Part shown: one piece after another, positions 47,861 to 59,479 of the stretch
Layout: each line of letters opens with the position of its first letter
Numbering within the stretch: the stretch's first letter is position 1
Source: Apostichopus parvimensis
Lineage: Eukaryota; Echinodermata; Holothuroidea; Aspidochirotida; Stichopodidae
NCBI GenBank assembly: GCA_000934455.1
Contig: KN886230.1
Span: 37,344-100,705, forward strand
Length of the DNA: 63,362 nt
Reading direction: 5' to 3'
Position numbers and translations under genes: made by a program
Notes under the pieces: generated by a model
Told to the model about the DNA's origin: nothing
What the model saw: the letters and a program-made list of their open reading frames with translations, nothing else
Databases searched by the model: none

Positions 47861-50197
47861 AATGTATGATTCATCTGTAGAGGACATAGGGAGGCTGGAG
47901 AGGGGCAATTCGAACCGCAAAGGAGTGCCCCATCTGCAGGAAGTCCTTTGTAAAGTTACCTCGGCATATTCGCCAGGTACACAAAGTAAAAAATCAGAGA
48001 AGAGATATGGTTGCGGTGCATATCAAGGAGAAAGGGGCACGAAATTTCCGCAACCAGGTCGGAATGCAGCAGTGCCCAATCTGCCTGGTGTACAGAGGGG
48101 ATGTAACCAAACATACCGGGTCCACCAGCACATAGCAAAGAAAGAGAGGAAGAGGATTCGCCGTAAGATGAAAGACCTCATCTAATAACTCCGATGAGGA
48201 AGAAACCAACACCACCACCCACCCGAACCCTGACCCACGAAAGAATTTGAAAAACAAGGTCAAGTCGTTGTCATCGAAAGAGGCGGAGAGAGAGAGAAGG
48301 AGGTGCAGGAGGAGGAAGTTGCGAGAGAGGAGGCGAAGGACGAGATTGAGGAGGAGAAAGAGGATGACAAGGAGTACGAGGAGGAGATTGTGGAGGAGAA
48401 AGAGGAGGACGAGGAGCAGTAGGAGGATGACGAACAGCCGGAGAAAGATGCGAGCAAAGGGGGCATGATTTGCAGTCACACCTCCAAATACAGAAATGGC
48501 TCCGGGGGCGAGAAGGCGGCTCGCTAGACGAGGAAAACTCCGCCGAGTATGTAAGGAAAATTACACGGATGGACCAATTCGGCGACGGGACGATTATCCG
48601 ATTCTTAAAAAGGGTCCACATTAATGAGATTTTTCCAAAGATGACGGAGCAACGGGCACAGCAGCCGGGTACCGTTGCTGCCTATATGTTTGCTTTCTTA
48701 AAGTTTGCAAAGTGGTTGCGGCTGGAGAAGAAAATCGGACCAGACACATTCCAAGAGGCCGAGAATTGCCTGGCCGGAATAAAGTCCTCTGTTTACAAAC
48801 AGAGGAAGATGAGAGAGGGGAGGATGGAGGCGGACGAGCTGGTAATAGATAGCTCAGACATCGCTCTAAGTAATATAAGAGGGGAGAATATTACTTGTCG
48901 ATGTCTTCGATCTCACACAATTGATTGCGAATTAAATTTATTAATAATTTACCTTCTGTTTTATTTTACAGACATTGAATCGCTTCGACTACCGCAAAAA
49001 CGTGAGGGCGCATCTTCGGATGACTGACAGAGAGGGAGAAATCGACCAAAACACACATAACGAGGTCCGAAATTATTTCATGCTCGAGGTCGTCCTGGCG
49101 AACAGGCAGAGGGCCTCAGCGGTGGCGAACAGGCAGAGGGCCTCAGCGGTGGCCAATATGACGGTGGAAAACCTCATCCGGGCTCGGCGTCAGCGAACTT
49201 CAAAAGGAGACGACGTGTGGACTATGTTGGTGGCGGAACACAAGACCGCCACCACATACGGGGCAGCAACCCTCGCTCTGAATCGCGAGCTATTTATGGA
49301 CCTTACCTTCTACGTGGAGGAGATAAGGTAAAGCCATGTCCTATTGTAATATGTCATCGGCACCACAATTTGCAAGCTTCGTAACAAACTGATCACCGTT
49401 TTTTTTCTTTTTGCTTCAATTCTCCCACAGAGGTAGAATACCCATAAACCAGTGGGAGAAGGTCATGGGACCGATTTGGCTATCGTACACCACCGGCGCC
49501 CGATACTATCTAAGAGGGTGACGAAGTGCATCAGTTCGTGCTGGTTGAACGTTGGCCTTAAAAGCCACATTTCAACCACACTGCTGAGAAAAACAATAGT
49601 CTCCAAGGTAGGAAAAAATTATCTATTGAAAACAGAGAACTTTTTTGGTATTATATATTTTTCTTAGCGTTAACATTGTAAACCGGTGTTAATGGCGTTA
49701 TGTGTCTTTTTTTCAGTGCTACGAAGAACAACCATTCCCTCAAAACATTGGCGTGACACATGACCCACACAGAGTAGGTTCAACAAAAAATATTATCTGG
49801 TGAGCCAGAAGAGACAGAACGCCGTCGCGACTGCCGAGGTCATCAGATGCGTGACTGAGAAGGTATTAGTTATAACCTAAAATTTCGTTTTCAACCACAC
49901 AGAAGGTACCATAATCAAACGTGTTAAACGTGTTTTTTCTTTCTTATTGCACAGAGCAAGACGCCGACATACGGGCCAAGTGGCGTTAAGTTTCCACGCG
50001 CGGGAACTGTGAAAAAAACTGACCAGGTAAATAACCCTTGATAAGAAACGGCAACGAGGAGGAGGAATCAGATATCTTATGGTTATCTGTTTTTCTTTGT
50101 TTTGCAGGACACCGACAAGCAATCGACAACGACCGACGGGACGGAAAGCAGCCAGATGTGGACTGGAATTCAGCATAAGCATAGAGACACAACATGA
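47861..50197 (+). pseudogene. Zinc-finger tyrosine-recombinase-like gene (second copy type)
   Basis: The N-terminus has two C2H2-like fingers: CPICRKSFVKLPRHIRQVH (about 47925) and CPICLVYRGDVTKH (about 48080). A Glu/Asp-rich linker (48270-48440) has one TAG. The helical domain (48470-48841) contains GTVAAYMFAFLKFAKWLRL. Further exons are 48972-49327, 49431-49607, 49717-49862, 49955-50026 and 50108-50197, all GT-AG. VRNYFMLEVVLANRQRASA and MLVAEHKTATTYGAATLAL precede VTKCISSCWLNVG, ISTTLLRKTIVSK, NHSLKTLA, HMTHT and KYYLVSQKR. The H..H and YY pattern near the end fits box II and the nucleophile of tyrosine recombinases. Breaks: a shift at about 49518, a TGA at about 49754 and a shift near 49785. 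It lacks SET. Confidence 0.65.
49098..49151 (+). repeat. 27-bp exact tandem duplication in exon
   Basis: GCGAACAGGCAGAGGGCCTC followed by AGCGGTG occurs twice in succession, adding nine residues (ANRQRASAV) in frame at a conserved position. Confidence 0.95.
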
Positions 50198-50211
50198 TAC
50201 TTTTTATGAGA

Positions 50212-52266
50212 CAGCATTGGAGAATGGGGGAGTGGGGATGGGTGAGCGAGGACATTCAAGTTTTTACATGGGGGTGTGGGGAGTAAAGTTTTTACAGGGG
50301 GTGTGTGGGGAGTAAAGTGTTTACATGGGTGTAGGAGAGGTAACGATTTACATTTCATTTAAGTCTTTCGTAGGTGAATAGAAGAAGTAACTTCAACATT
50401 TCTGTTTCTGTCTTCTTTCAAATGTTGACGTCGGCGCTGGCGTCCTTGTTTAGTCTTATCATAGCTACTACCGTTGAAAAACACCTATTTGGGTTGGGGT
50501 GCGTCCAAACGTATAGACTAAAGTCCCTTCCCGAAGATTAATGCTACCGTATGAGTTGTCTTCACGTAGCTACGACTCTCGTCTCCCATATAACAAAAAT
50601 TCAGCCCCGTCACATACCCTCATTGGAAAGGAAGTGGTATCAAAAAGAGGTAATTTTTTAACTTTTGAAGACAAAAACACCTATTTTTGGCGCGAATAGA
50701 AATCATATAGACAAAAAGCCTTTCCCGGTCAGATAATTACACGAAATTAGTGTATGACAATAACGAGGGTGTCTTCTACTTCACGTCAAAATTTCATGTC
50801 GAGGGGTACTTTAGAGAGGAAAGGAGTGGGGGGGGGGGTTGACAAGAGGGAGTTTTCCAACTTTTCCACGTATGAAGAACACGTATTTCTATCGGGTCCT
50901 TTGGGCCCACGTATCTCCCGAACGGAAGCAAATATGGACCTGGGAGTTGCAGATTTGGGCTCCTGGGCATCGATTCCCCCTGTGACGTCATTTTGACGAC
51001 ATGCATTTTTTGGGCAATTTCGGCAAAAACTGCAAGGGTACCCCCTTACGGTTTTTTGGGGTGAAAATAATTTTTTTATTTTGGAATTGGGTGTTGTATG
51101 GGGGCATGTGGGCCAAAAAACCATTGGGAGGGGGGCACGAGCCCAAGTGGGTGTCCCCAAAAACGAACGAAATACACCTGTTCTGGTGCTTCTTGGGGCG
51201 CTGATGATGAATTTGAGATTATTTTGGCGGTCGGAGGCGCGGGGAGTGGTGGGTGAATTTAATTCCTTCCGGGCGTTCCATGGCGCACGCTACGGAGACT
51301 TTTTTGCTGACTGTTTGTACTTTTTCTCAAAATGATCCCCCTACCACCCCGGAGAAGTGACACACCTAGGAGTTTCATTCTATTTTGGAAAGGGGACACC
51401 CTGGCGGTGGTACCCTCAAAAGATGGCCGTAATCGGACCACCCCAGTAACCATGGTAACGCTCCAGAGTAGAAGGGTCGGGATTTTCCCGTACATAGTAA
51501 CACTAATTATTATGACCTTTTCGGATTTTTCCCAAATGACCCCCCTACCACCCCGGAGAAGAGACCCACCTACAAGTTTTATTCAAATTTGGGAAGGGGA
51601 CACATTGGAGAATGGGGGAGTGGGGATGGGTGAGCGAGGACATTCAAGTTTTTACATGGGGGTGTGGGGAGTAAAGTTTTTACAGGGGGTGTGTGGGTAA
51701 AGTTTTTACATGGGGGTGTGAGTACGGTTTTTACATGGGGGGGGGTGGGGAGTAAAGTGTTTACATGGGTGTAGGAGAGGTAACGATTTACATTTCATTT
51801 AAGTCTTTCGTAGGTGAATAGAAGAAGTAACTTCAACATTTCTGTTTCTGTCTTCTTTCAAATGTTGACGTCGGCGCTGGCGTCCTTGTTTAGTCTTATC
51901 ATAGCTACTACCGTTGAAAAACACCTATTTGGGTTGGGGTGCGTCCAAACGTATAGACTAAAGTCCCTTCCCGAAGATTAATGCTACCGTATGAGTTGTC
52001 TTCACGTAGCTACGACTCTCGTCTCCCATATAACAAAAATTCAGCCCCGTCACATACCCTCATTGGAAAGGAAGTGGTATCAAAAAGAGGTATTTTTTTA
52101 ACTTTTCAAGACAAAAACACCTATTTTTGGCGCAAATAGAAATCATATAGACAAAAAGCCTTTCCCGGTCAGATAATGACACTAAATTAGTGTATGACAA
52201 TGACGAGGGTGTCTTCTACTTCACGTCAAAATTTCATGTCGAGGGGTACTTTAGAGAGGAAAGGAG
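50212..52266 (+). repeat. Recently duplicated ~0.6-kb blocks
   Basis: 50212-50825 and 51604-52266 are almost identical, from CATTGGAGAATGGGGGAGTG to TTTAGAGAGGAAAGGAG. The second copy has an extra ~50-base G-rich expansion near 51705. A diverged third copy lies at 43730. There is no coding content; the long frames here read through repeats. Confidence 0.9.
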
Positions 52267-52775
52267 GTGGTACCCCGAAAAGATGGCCGTAATCGGACCA
52301 CCCCAGTAACCATGGTAACACTCCAAAGTAGAAGGGTCGGGATTTTCCAAAACGTATATAACAAATTTTTATGCCTTTTCAGATTTTGTTTCAAAATGAC
52401 CCCTCTATCACCCGGGAATGAGAAGCACCTACAAGTTTCATCCTATTTTGGAAAGGGGACACCCTAGCGGTGGTACCATGAAAGGATGGCCGTAAACGGA
52501 CTACCCAAGTAACCAATGTAACGCTCCAAACTAGAAGGGTCGGGATTTTCCCGTACGTAGTAACACTAATTATTATGAGCGTTTTAGATTTTTTTCAAAA
52601 TGACCCCCCTTCCACCCCGGGGAAGAAACGCACCTACAAGTTTCATCCTATTTCGGACAGGTGACACCCGCGTAGGTACCCAGAAAAGATGGGGGAAATC
52701 GGATTGACCCAGTAACCATGGTAACGCTCCAAAGTATAAAAGTCGGTATTTCCCCGTATATAGAGTAATTTTGTG
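51332..52775 (+). repeat. ~203-bp satellite units
   Basis: Units begin near AAAATGACCCCCCTACCACC and contain AAGTTT(C)ATTCTATTTTGG, GATGGCCGTAATCGGACCAC and CAGTAACCATGGTAACGCTC. Starts are at about 51332, 51535, 52394 and 52597, with a partial unit at 52263. The second unit is interrupted by the duplicated block at 51604. Confidence 0.85.
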
Positions 52776-53040
52776 TTAGGCAGATAGGTTAATGAATTTG
52801 AATTAATTAACCGAATATGCAAATGAGCTGAAATTTGTATGACGTCATCAATAGGATGTAAAGGGAGGGTAAAAGAAGAAGCCCCCCAAGTTTTGCACTG
52901 GGGGGGTCCCCAACCCCCAAAATTCACCCCCTCCAATTTTTACCAAAATGCCGCCAATTTGTCGAGGGGGTGCAGGGGTATCTAAAAATATTCATTTCGA
53001 CACCCCCACCCCCGTGGAAGTATTTTTTTTATAATATTTT
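52776..53040. other. No supported gene
   Basis: Contains G- and C-rich runs (GGGGGGGTCCCCAACCCCC near 52902). No coding sequence is seen. Confidence 0.5.
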
Positions 53041-53215
53041 GTCAAGTCCCGACTGTCCATTTTCATTAGGTCCCGACTGTCTACTTTTAGGTCCCGAGTG
53101 TCCAATTTCAGGTCCCGATCGTCCATTTTCAGGTCCCGACCGTCCATTTTCAGGTCCCGACTGTCCATTTGTAAGTCCCGACTGTCCATTTGTAGGTCCC
53201 GAGTGTCCAAGTGTC
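53041..53215 (+). repeat. 21-bp minisatellite, AGGTCCCGACTGTCCATTT
   Basis: Eight degenerate units of 20-24 bases. The unit is mostly a multiple of three with no stops, so open frames appear on both strands (GPDCPF-type and SRDLKMD-type repeats); they are by-products. The same word occurs singly near 42008 and 42216. Confidence 0.95.
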
Positions 53216-53636
53216 TGAACCCATGCAATTAGCCTTAATCGAAGGCCCAAAAAACACGGCGATTATGACCAAGTTAGTGCAGAACACCAGCACCGATTTT
53301 ACTGGGCCTAGCCAGTATACAGCTCAGTATGTAGCGAACACTTCATGGAAGCAGACTACGATCCCTCCTTTATACTACAATAAAACAAATGGGCTTTAAC
53401 GGGTCGACATAGACGAGTCGTTCTTCTGTCAAGTAATCCACATTAACGACTCCGAAGACCATATCGGGGAACAGGAAACCTCCAGTGGGACAAGTGGCAA
53501 TCCTTTGGAGGAAGCGCGGCCGAGCACTATTAATAGTACTACTAGTATTACCGTTACTACACTGAAGTCGCAACAGAAAAGAAGAGTTTTGCTGTATCAT
53601 CTAAATGAACACCCCCTTGATTGCCCTATTGTGTAG
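53211..53636 (+). pseudogene. Unidentified 141-codon frame with one stop
   Basis: From the edge of the minisatellite a single frame stays open to TAG TAA at 53634, apart from a TAA at 53397-53399. The part after that stop looks coding: RVDIDESFFCQVIHINDSED, then EARPSTINSTTSITVTTLKS and LLYHLNEHPLDCPIV. Its hydrophilic composition and mixed codon use resemble the end of a real protein. I do not recognise it, and no splice sites or partner exons were established. It may be the C-terminal relic of a retroelement ORF, since a LINE RT fragment follows. Confidence 0.3.
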
Positions 53637-53712
53637 TAATAAGCATTGAGGTTTGCTTCAGAAGGGGTGGGTTAAATCTTCTTGTGAACAAATCTCAGTG
53701 CCCCTTTAATAT

Positions 53713-53825
53713 GGCGTTCCTCAGGTGTTGGGACCATTGTCAACGATATCAGTAACGTAGTTCCTAACGATCCTTTCAGGCTGTTCGCTGACGACACCAA
53801 CGTGATTGTGTTGCCCCGGTCGTCC
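53713..53825 (+). pseudogene. LINE reverse transcriptase fragment
   Basis: Two frames side by side carry canonical LINE RT motifs. GVPQVLGPL is a shortened form of the GVPQGSxLGPL block. After a shift, VNDISNVVPNDPF leads to RLFADDTNVIVL, which contains the catalytic FADD box (53783-53794). The fragment is about 110 bases and is flanked by unrelated sequence, so it is a small dead remnant. The family (CR1, Jockey or RTE type) cannot be told from this length. Confidence 0.75.
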
Positions 53826-54159
53826 CACGGTGGGTGGCGCCGGCTCCGTCGAACCCTCAGTCTCGGTCCGTGCTGCCCAATCCGTTACTGGCAGTTGAAC
53901 AGAATCGGGGTCCTGGACGGAATAAATATAATGAAATATGGCTGCTTAACAACGCACGGGGTGCACCCGTGCAAACATCAAACCATCGTTTGTCAATGGA
54001 TAAAAAAGGGGGCATTTCGTTTTGTACTCGTCTTTTTTCTATGTTCTGTTATATCTTTTTCTTTAGGGTTACTAGCTTTGATAAACATTTAATGTTTTTT
54101 CTAGAATGCTGTATATAACTGCACTGTTTTTGTATGTCTATGCATATATGCAAAATATA

Positions 54160-54633
54160 TTAACTCAACTGCTCAGCTCCTTTGAAGTTAGTTCCGCAAT
54201 CAGAATAAAGCCCTTTCGGGACTCCTCTTCGAGCCACAAGCCTTCTGAATGCCATAAAAAATGCATCGGTGTCCATGTTTCCAATTATCTCCACATGTAC
54301 TACTGTGGTTGTCAGGCATTTAAAAATCAACACCCATCTCTTTTCCTGACGTCTTCCAATTTTAATCAAGTACGGTCCAAAACAATCCACCCCTGTCGAA
54401 TAGAAAGCTGGCTTCCCAACACGAAGTCTGGCTTGCAGGGAGATCCGCCATGACTGGCACCTCAGTATGATTCCTCCAGCGTTGACACTGTACTTTCCGA
54501 TAATGCCTTTAACCATGCTTCTTCCCTTCAGTATCCTCCGTCTCACATAGGCAGATACTTGCTCGTACCCCGCGCTATGATGGAAATTATCGCTGTCAAA
54601 TTTCCTTACAAGTAAATTGCTGTGTGGGATCAA
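54160..54633 (-). pseudogene. BEL/Pao integrase fragment
   Basis: A 157-codon minus-strand frame contains YVRRRILKG near its start, GVDCFGPYLIKIGRRQEKRW with the first catalytic Asp, FRRLVARRGVPKGLYSDC and GTNFKGAEQL. The usual SDNGTNF reads SDCGTNF here, but the second Asp is kept. The segment stops before the catalytic Glu, so it is truncated at its 3' end. The sequence differs clearly from the integrase at 18832, so it comes from another BEL/Pao lineage. No other part of the element was found around it. Confidence 0.85.
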
Positions 54634-56699
54634 GTACAGGGTGTTGAAAGTTTGACTACAGTCTACGTTACATAGACTGCATGACTATCTTCTTATTTTG
54701 CAAATAAGTTGTGATTTCATTTTTCCCAGCCCTGGTTTAGGTTAGGTACAGTGTTCATAAAATTCCATTGAATGCAAATATTGTGGCATCTCTCAGTTCT
54801 GACATAAAAAGAAATTCCTTCACAAACTTTTGCTGTGAAAAAGCAGGGATTGTTTGTATTGCGGTATCACTATGCTGTTGTACGTGATACTACATACAGG
54901 TTACAATGGAGTTACGAACTGACACGTAAGTCAAAAAAGTTAATGAGACAGAGTCATTAGATGCATGATGCTGCTGTTGCATATATGAATAATGAAATAA
55001 AAAAGTGAATATTTATTTTTCAGCAGTATTTTTAACCTAGGTTTTCATAAAATGATTAAACCAGGCGCCCACCATTAAAACTGGGTGGGGGAGGCTTAAT
55101 CAAATTCAGAGTGTTGAATTCAGAGATTCTGAATGATGTTCAATAAGTCCTACATGCTTGCTTACTAGTGCAGGCATGCATGACAGAGCTGAGATCTTGT
55201 GTACAATTGTTTGATCATAGAGAGGTTTGCTGTCCATGTCATTCTAGAGCTGCATGCACATATTTCAATCGTTTTCAATTATTTGACTGTTATACTTCAA
55301 TGATAGATATAGATAATGAATCCATATTCTCTTCTCTCTTTTGGTGAATTTAAATTCTTCATGGGTCAGATTGAAAGTCTCCCGTTTAGGATAAAAGCTT
55401 GTGGATGGAGACGTTGCATCCCGTTGTCCAACATGCCCAACTTTCCATGTTAAACTCAATTGTTATGCAATCCGTATAGACAATTCATGCAGTATGTTTT
55501 TATCTATCTGTTAAAATGTTACTTTAAAACAAATGCCTGAGATGTATGTAACATTGTAAATAAAAATCAAGAAAACCAATTATTACCTACAACTATGCCA
55601 AAATTACATCACGCATGTAGCCTTCAAGTTCACTGAAACTATGCAAGGTGAATGGAAATTTAACAAGAATGCTTTCTTCATTTTCTTCTTGTTTTTGTCA
55701 AGAAAATCACTTCGGTCTTGACTATCCTTTAAATTGCAATACCCCAACTTGGAATTTAGTAGGCAAAGGTGTGGGTACAGTGTCTTTCTTACAAGCAATG
55801 TTTTCCAGATTCTCTTGACCTATTAAAACATTATTTGGTGTGGACTGTTCATTGTAAATTGCAATATCATCAAGCGCAGTAGGGATGTGCAGCATCTTTG
55901 GAGGTTTGGTATCAATTTGTGAATTGAGAATATGGGTTGTGTCTGTTCTTCACTTTGTTTTCAAATAACTATTTTCGTCATGTTAGATGGTGCTTTTACC
56001 TACCACAGTATTTGAGAAAATGGTAAGATGCTGGTATATACACTCTCGTCTGTTGGATGGGGACATTAAATATTGGTCCCGGGAGAAGGACTGGGAGCGG
56101 ATTTACATCTTTGGGTATCTAAAGTATATGTTCAATCTTTTTGTAGAAGTGTTTTATACATTCCAAACTTTACACACGACTTGTGGCCAAAAGGAGCAAT
56201 ACATATTTCTGATTATACTTATTTTGCAGTTGCAGATCATTGTTATTTAGCTTCCAATTGTTTGCATATGTCATAGCTTCAAGGTAACAATCATATGTGT
56301 GGCTGGGGAGAAATAATGAATAAAGATGTCTTCATGGAAGGTGCTTTCCATGAAGAGCCTGAACTGGATTGACATTTATCTACTGAACTTTACTACCGAT
56401 AGACTGAAGACTGACATATTAATGTGTACTTAATCTGCCACTGAATATAAGCAGCATAATAAATAATATTCTAGTGCTTTTCTACTTCTTTTTTTAAATC
56501 AAATGAATTAAGATCAAATTTGCTACAGATTGATCAGTCATTTGTGTGTAAATTATGGTTGTCAACTGACAATATGGTTATGTTCTAACAACGTCAACAG
56601 GATCATGTCAAAGTCAAGTAGTAAGTTTAAATGTAATTTCAGTATTTTTAGCTGGTAACATCAGTTATTGCTTTCATTGTCTTGGAAGCATTTCAATAG
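54634..56699. other. No supported gene
   Basis: AT-rich sequence. Small frames near 55265-55459 (minus) and 55987-56276 (plus) have no recognised features. The plus frame holds DIKYWSREKDWERIYIFGYL and may be a degraded exon, but this is not supported further. Confidence 0.4.
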
Positions 56700-56930
56700 T
56701 TGCAAATAGTAAATGAAACTTCAAATTCTTGTGGTAAACCTTTCACCATAATTGGTCGTTTTGAAACACAGACAGAGGACAAACGGATTGTGAGCCTGGA
56801 CGCTATGTTTGGTCTTATGCGTTGGAAAAAATCAATTGTTCATCCATTGCCACCTCGATACCCAGCTGAGACATTTTTCCTGGAACAGGACAAAGTGGAT
56901 GACTTCCTGAAAGTTGTGTGTGACCATGCA
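56700..56930 (+). pseudogene. Possible KDZ (Zisupton-like) transposase fragment
   Basis: The frame from 56700 reads CGKPFTIIGRFETQTEDKRI, then VSLDAMFGLMRWKKSIVHPL and ETFFLEQDKVDDFLK. The arrangement I-x-x-D-x-x-F-G-L-x-R-x-K-x..., followed by FF-x-x-Q-x-x-V-D-x-F, resembles the block around the first catalytic Asp of KDZ transposases (usually DGNFGLVRK). It ends in AT-rich sequence without the remaining domain. The match is by pattern only, and short host genes of related origin also carry this block. Confidence 0.45.
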
Positions 56931-57330
56931 GTCATATATTTCATTTCATATAAACTCTGTGTGTTGATAGTTACATTTTGTTTGTCGTTTCAGGTTCAGT
57001 CAATGTTTCTTCTTTTATTTTGAAACATGATCACAGCAAATAATGGTACGCCCATGGTATGTAATATGCCTCATAATCATTTGTAGGTCTTGTCCTACAT
57101 ACTTTGTGTGTATTATAGGGTTAATTTGTATTTAAGCTGGTTAATCTGTAGTTCATTCATACTTAGTAAAGATTCCTAAATCCTATTGGTCCATTCAGGT
57201 CAGCTGACCGTGGTTAATCCTGTGAGTAACGCACGGTAAAATTACCGGCGGATGAATACAATTGTTACCATGTTACCATGTTTTGTCGTCTGCTTTGATG
57301 AGCTATCGAAATACATCAAAAACACAAAAT

Positions 57331-58870
57331 GGCTAATATAACGTTTGATTTGAACTTCGATTTGCGCACTTTAGACGAGGTAGACACTCAGGAAAACAAT
57401 GGGAGATTGCAAACCTGGTTGAGAAAGACTTAGATCGAATTGGAGAAGACAGGAATGAGGAGTCCACGAAGAAAGTCACGAAATGGGTAGTTAAACTCTT
57501 GAAAGGTAAGCTGCTAGTAGTAGTAGTAGGCGTTCTATAGCCTAGAAACAGGCCTAGGAACGTTATGTAAGGCCCCCGGCCCTAGACTAGGCCTAGGTGT
57601 AGTTCCCCAGCCCCCTCCCCATCTTTATAGCTGGTACCAAAGTTCTGTATACCAAATATTAGCACTTCTTGTAAAGCATGATTTATAAATCATCAGCAAG
57701 CTTTAAATATGTCAAAACACTTACTTTCTATTACAGAATGGTGTCAAGCAAAGGAGCTAACAACTGATTTTGAGCAGCTTGACGTGCCGGAATTGGCTTC
57801 CCTTCTTCGAAGATTTTATGGAGAAGTTCGAAAACAAGATGGTAGTCCATATGCAAACAAAACATACAGAGGACTGAGGGCTGCGATCCACCGCCATCTG
57901 ACAGGGGCTCCCTACAACCGTCATGTAAACATTATGAGAGATAAAGACTTTCAGAGTGCCAATAACGTCTACATTGGAATGATGAAAAAAATCAAGAGAG
58001 AAGGCCTAGACGTGAGTTGTCAGAAACCAGCTATTTCTGAAGGCGACCTCAAAACCATGTTTGAGAGCAAAGTTTTGTCCACAGATAATCCTTCTTCACT
58101 GTTAAACATGGCGTGGTTTTATCTTGAGTACCATTTTTGTCGTCGAGGACGAGAAGGTCTGCGAAGTCTAAAGAAGTCGTCGTTTAACTTTGGTATCGAC
58201 GACACAAATAACGCATATGTCTTTCTTAACTTCAACGAAGCAACTAAAAATCACCCTGGCGACCTCCAAGACGACTTCCAATCCCGGAAACGTATGTATG
58301 CCACAGATGACGAAAAATGTCCAGTGAAGGCGATCAAGAAGTATTTGCAAAAGTTGAATCCAAACTCCGAACACTTTTTTTCAACGGCCAAAGGTATCTC
58401 TTGCTGAATCAGACCAAGTATGGTATGACAACCAGCCGCTGGGGGTTAACACCCTTGGCAAAATGATGGTGAAGATTTCCGAAAAAGCAAAGCTGAGTCA
58501 GAAATACACAAACCACTGTGTTCGTGCAACAACTATTACAACACTCAGTAATGCTGGCATCGAGACACGGGTCATTATGGCCATGAGTGGACACAGAAAC
58601 GAGAGCAGTATAAAAAGTTACTGCCAAGATGCATCTAATTCACATAAACGATCTTGTTCCAAATTCTTGCAAGATGCCATCAGAGGTAAAGGACGCGAAA
58701 ACATGGATCCGCACTCGAGTCTAGGCCAAAGTGTAGGCTGCACAGCTGTTGCCTCCAACAATGACATTAACGTTACTGCTGCTGTTAGGGCTGAAACGTC
58801 TAACATGTCCAAACTGTTTTCCAAATGTTCTTTCCAAAGTCCTGTGAATGTTTACTTCCAAAATTCATAG
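57331..58870 (+). pseudogene. Crypton tyrosine recombinase (two frameshifts)
   Basis: Exon 1 (57331-57506) starts with ATG, has a shift near 57390 and ends TKKVTKWVVKLLKG at a GTAAGC donor. Exon 2 begins at 57737 after TTACAG, giving EWCQAKELTTDF and then LRRFYGEVRK, the core-binding helices. The catalytic domain shows box I Arg in RRGREGLRSL, and after a shift in a T run (58374-58381), HxxR in NHCVRATTIT and the GHRNESSIKSYC block with His and the Tyr nucleophile. All R-H-R-[H]-Y residues are present. The tail ends at 58868-58870. With only two single-base breaks, one in a homopolymer, this is the best-preserved transposase of the window. Confidence 0.85.
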
Positions 58871-59479
58871 TTATATCCGTATTAAAACACCAAACAGTTG
58901 TGGATGCTTTGAGTTTAAATATATCCAGTATCTGTCCGTGATTAAATGTTCGCAAGGCCGTTATGTTGCTCATATATAGTGTTATAAATTTAAAGTTAAA
59001 CGACCGCAGTGCCAAGCACTGTGTAGTGTGTACGTTCAAGTGAGTGTACGTGTTCATTACAAGGCCTACTATGTTATCGTATGACTGTATACCATACGTA
59101 CATGTTTGTCCCTAGAATGGTTGCTATGGGAACCAGAAGCTGTAGGGTATTGATATGATGAAGCCAACTAGTAATTGTTTGTAGTTCCTTGTTATTGAGA
59201 CCTTTCAAAAATAGTTTTATGGCCGCAATATTGCCAAACATTAGTTAAAATGTTATTATGGTTCATGTTTTCTGAATGACAGCCTTTCAAAGACGTTTCC
59301 TTTATAATTATTCACTGTCGTTCATTATTACTTTATAATTGCACATGTACATTGTCATGCTGGTTGTTAATCGTTAATTCGACTTACGGGGCATCACTTT
59401 AATAAATCTTTCGTTATATGTAACCAAAAATGTTTTGTTTTATGATTTTTCCCCCACACAAATAATAGTGCATGAATGA

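Noticed and set aside
47862..48185. 107-codon plus-strand frame
   Set aside because: It is out of frame with the zinc-finger sequence CPICRKSF...RHIRQVH, which explains the region better.
48247..48621. Arg-rich plus-strand and Ser/Pro-rich minus-strand frames
   Set aside because: They are shadows of the Glu/Asp-rich linker of the recombinase-like gene.
52970..53250. Repeat-protein frames GPDCPF and SRDLKMD
   Set aside because: They are produced by a 21-base minisatellite whose unit has no stops, with no start context or splice sites.
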